DNA from: Mucilaginibacter sp.
Lineage (GTDB): Bacteria; Bacteroidota; Bacteroidia; Sphingobacteriales; Sphingobacteriaceae
Length of the DNA: 13,703 nt
Assembly (NCBI GenBank): GCA_028288315.1
Contig: JAQBNY010000230.1
Coordinates: 1-13,703, forward strand
Direction: 5' to 3'
This document shows, piece after piece, positions 13,381 through 13,703 of this stretch. Numbering within the stretch: the stretch's first letter is position 1; each line of letters opens with the position of its first letter. The notes beneath the pieces were generated by a model that worked only from the letters and a program-made list of their open reading frames with translations, made no database searches and was not told the origin of the DNA. Position numbers and translations under genes: made by a program.

Positions 13381-13703
13381 TTACACCGCTTTTAAAATGT
13401 CCATCCTTGCAGCCTCCCAGCCAATAATGGCTGTTTTGCGATTAGCGCCCCAATGATATTGGCCAAACTCGCCTGTAGATTTAATCACCCTGTGGCAAGG
13501 AATCAAAAATGCAACCGGGTTAGCGCCTATTGCGCTGCCTACCGCGCGACTGGCATTTGGTAGTTTTACGGTATTAGCTACGTTTGAGTAGGTATTTAAC
13601 CCGCCGGCTGGTATTTTCAATAAAGCTTCCCAAACCTTCAATTGAAAATCGGTACCCTTTAAGTGCAGCTTAATTTTGGATAATTGCGACCAATCCGATT
13701 TAA
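13381..13703 (-). CDS. Methylated-DNA-protein cysteine methyltransferase (Ogt/Ada C-terminal domain), N-terminus outside window
   Basis: The frame is open to the window edge, so at least 107 residues are seen and the start lies beyond. The protein moves the methyl group from O6-methylguanine to its own Cys in a suicide reaction. Visible motifs in order are LKGTDFQLKVWEALLKIPAG, the Arg-finger region NASRAVGSAIGANP, the active site IPCHRVIKSTGEFGQYHWG, and the closing KTAIIGWEA. The TTG at 13639-13641 is not a credible start because the conserved GTDFQ lies upstream of it. The lead-in SDWSQLSKIKLHLKG resembles the linker of Bacteroidota AraC-HTH/methyltransferase fusions, so the missing part may be a regulator domain; this cannot be seen. 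It is the first visible gene of the repair operon. Confidence 0.93.
   Translation of the reverse strand, partial: KSDWSQLSKIKLHLKGTDFQLKVWEALLKIPAGGLNTYSNVANTVKLPNASRAVGSAIGANPVAFLIPCHRVIKSTGEFGQYHWGANRKTAIIGWEAARMDILKAV

Overview
The window looks like a chromosomal segment of a Bacteroidota bacterium, most likely family Sphingobacteriaceae (Mucilaginibacter/Pedobacter-like). This rests on gene content (a CWC-type cysteine-rich protein, a DUF6496-type Lys-rich protein, an Oxygenase-NA type 2OG-Fe(II) enzyme, a stand-alone Ada zinc domain), on starts without Shine-Dalgarno sequences, on several Bacteroidota-style -7 boxes (TAnnTTTG and the TATCTTCG variant), and on intergenic inverted repeats with GTCATGCTGAG ends. 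The genus is an inference. There are no tRNA or rRNA genes, no CRISPR array and no transposase.

Left part (1-2560): the 3' end of the class I ribonucleotide reductase large subunit with a strong terminator; a small Cys-rich protein; two unrecognised small genes; then fabG with its own promoter. Downstream of fabG lies a 439-base non-coding stretch with three tandem REP-like inverted repeats and a near-perfect terminator hairpin.

Middle (2678-10346): a membrane-anchored von Willebrand A / glutamine-amidotransferase-like protein whose VWA domain carries an in-frame 86-bp palindromic repeat; ligA (NAD-dependent DNA ligase) and a Gfo/Idh/MocA oxidoreductase, probably co-transcribed; a small antisense DUF6496-like gene; a uridine-phosphorylase-like nucleoside phosphorylase; and an AI-2E-family membrane protein.

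Right part (10354-13703): a small three-helix membrane protein divergent from an exported class II cAMP phosphodiesterase; a secreted TPR-like protein convergent with it; then a compact minus-strand operon for DNA alkylation damage: an Ogt/Ada methyltransferase domain (cut by the window edge), a 2OG-Fe(II) oxygenase and a stand-alone Ada-type zinc domain, joined by a 1-nt gap and an ATGA overlap. This set resembles a split version of the Ada adaptive-response protein with an oxygenase placed between its parts, and is the most interesting system in the window.

Several genes appear longer if TTG or GTG is accepted as start; in most of these I chose an internal ATG because -7 promoter boxes or signal-peptide geometry support it.
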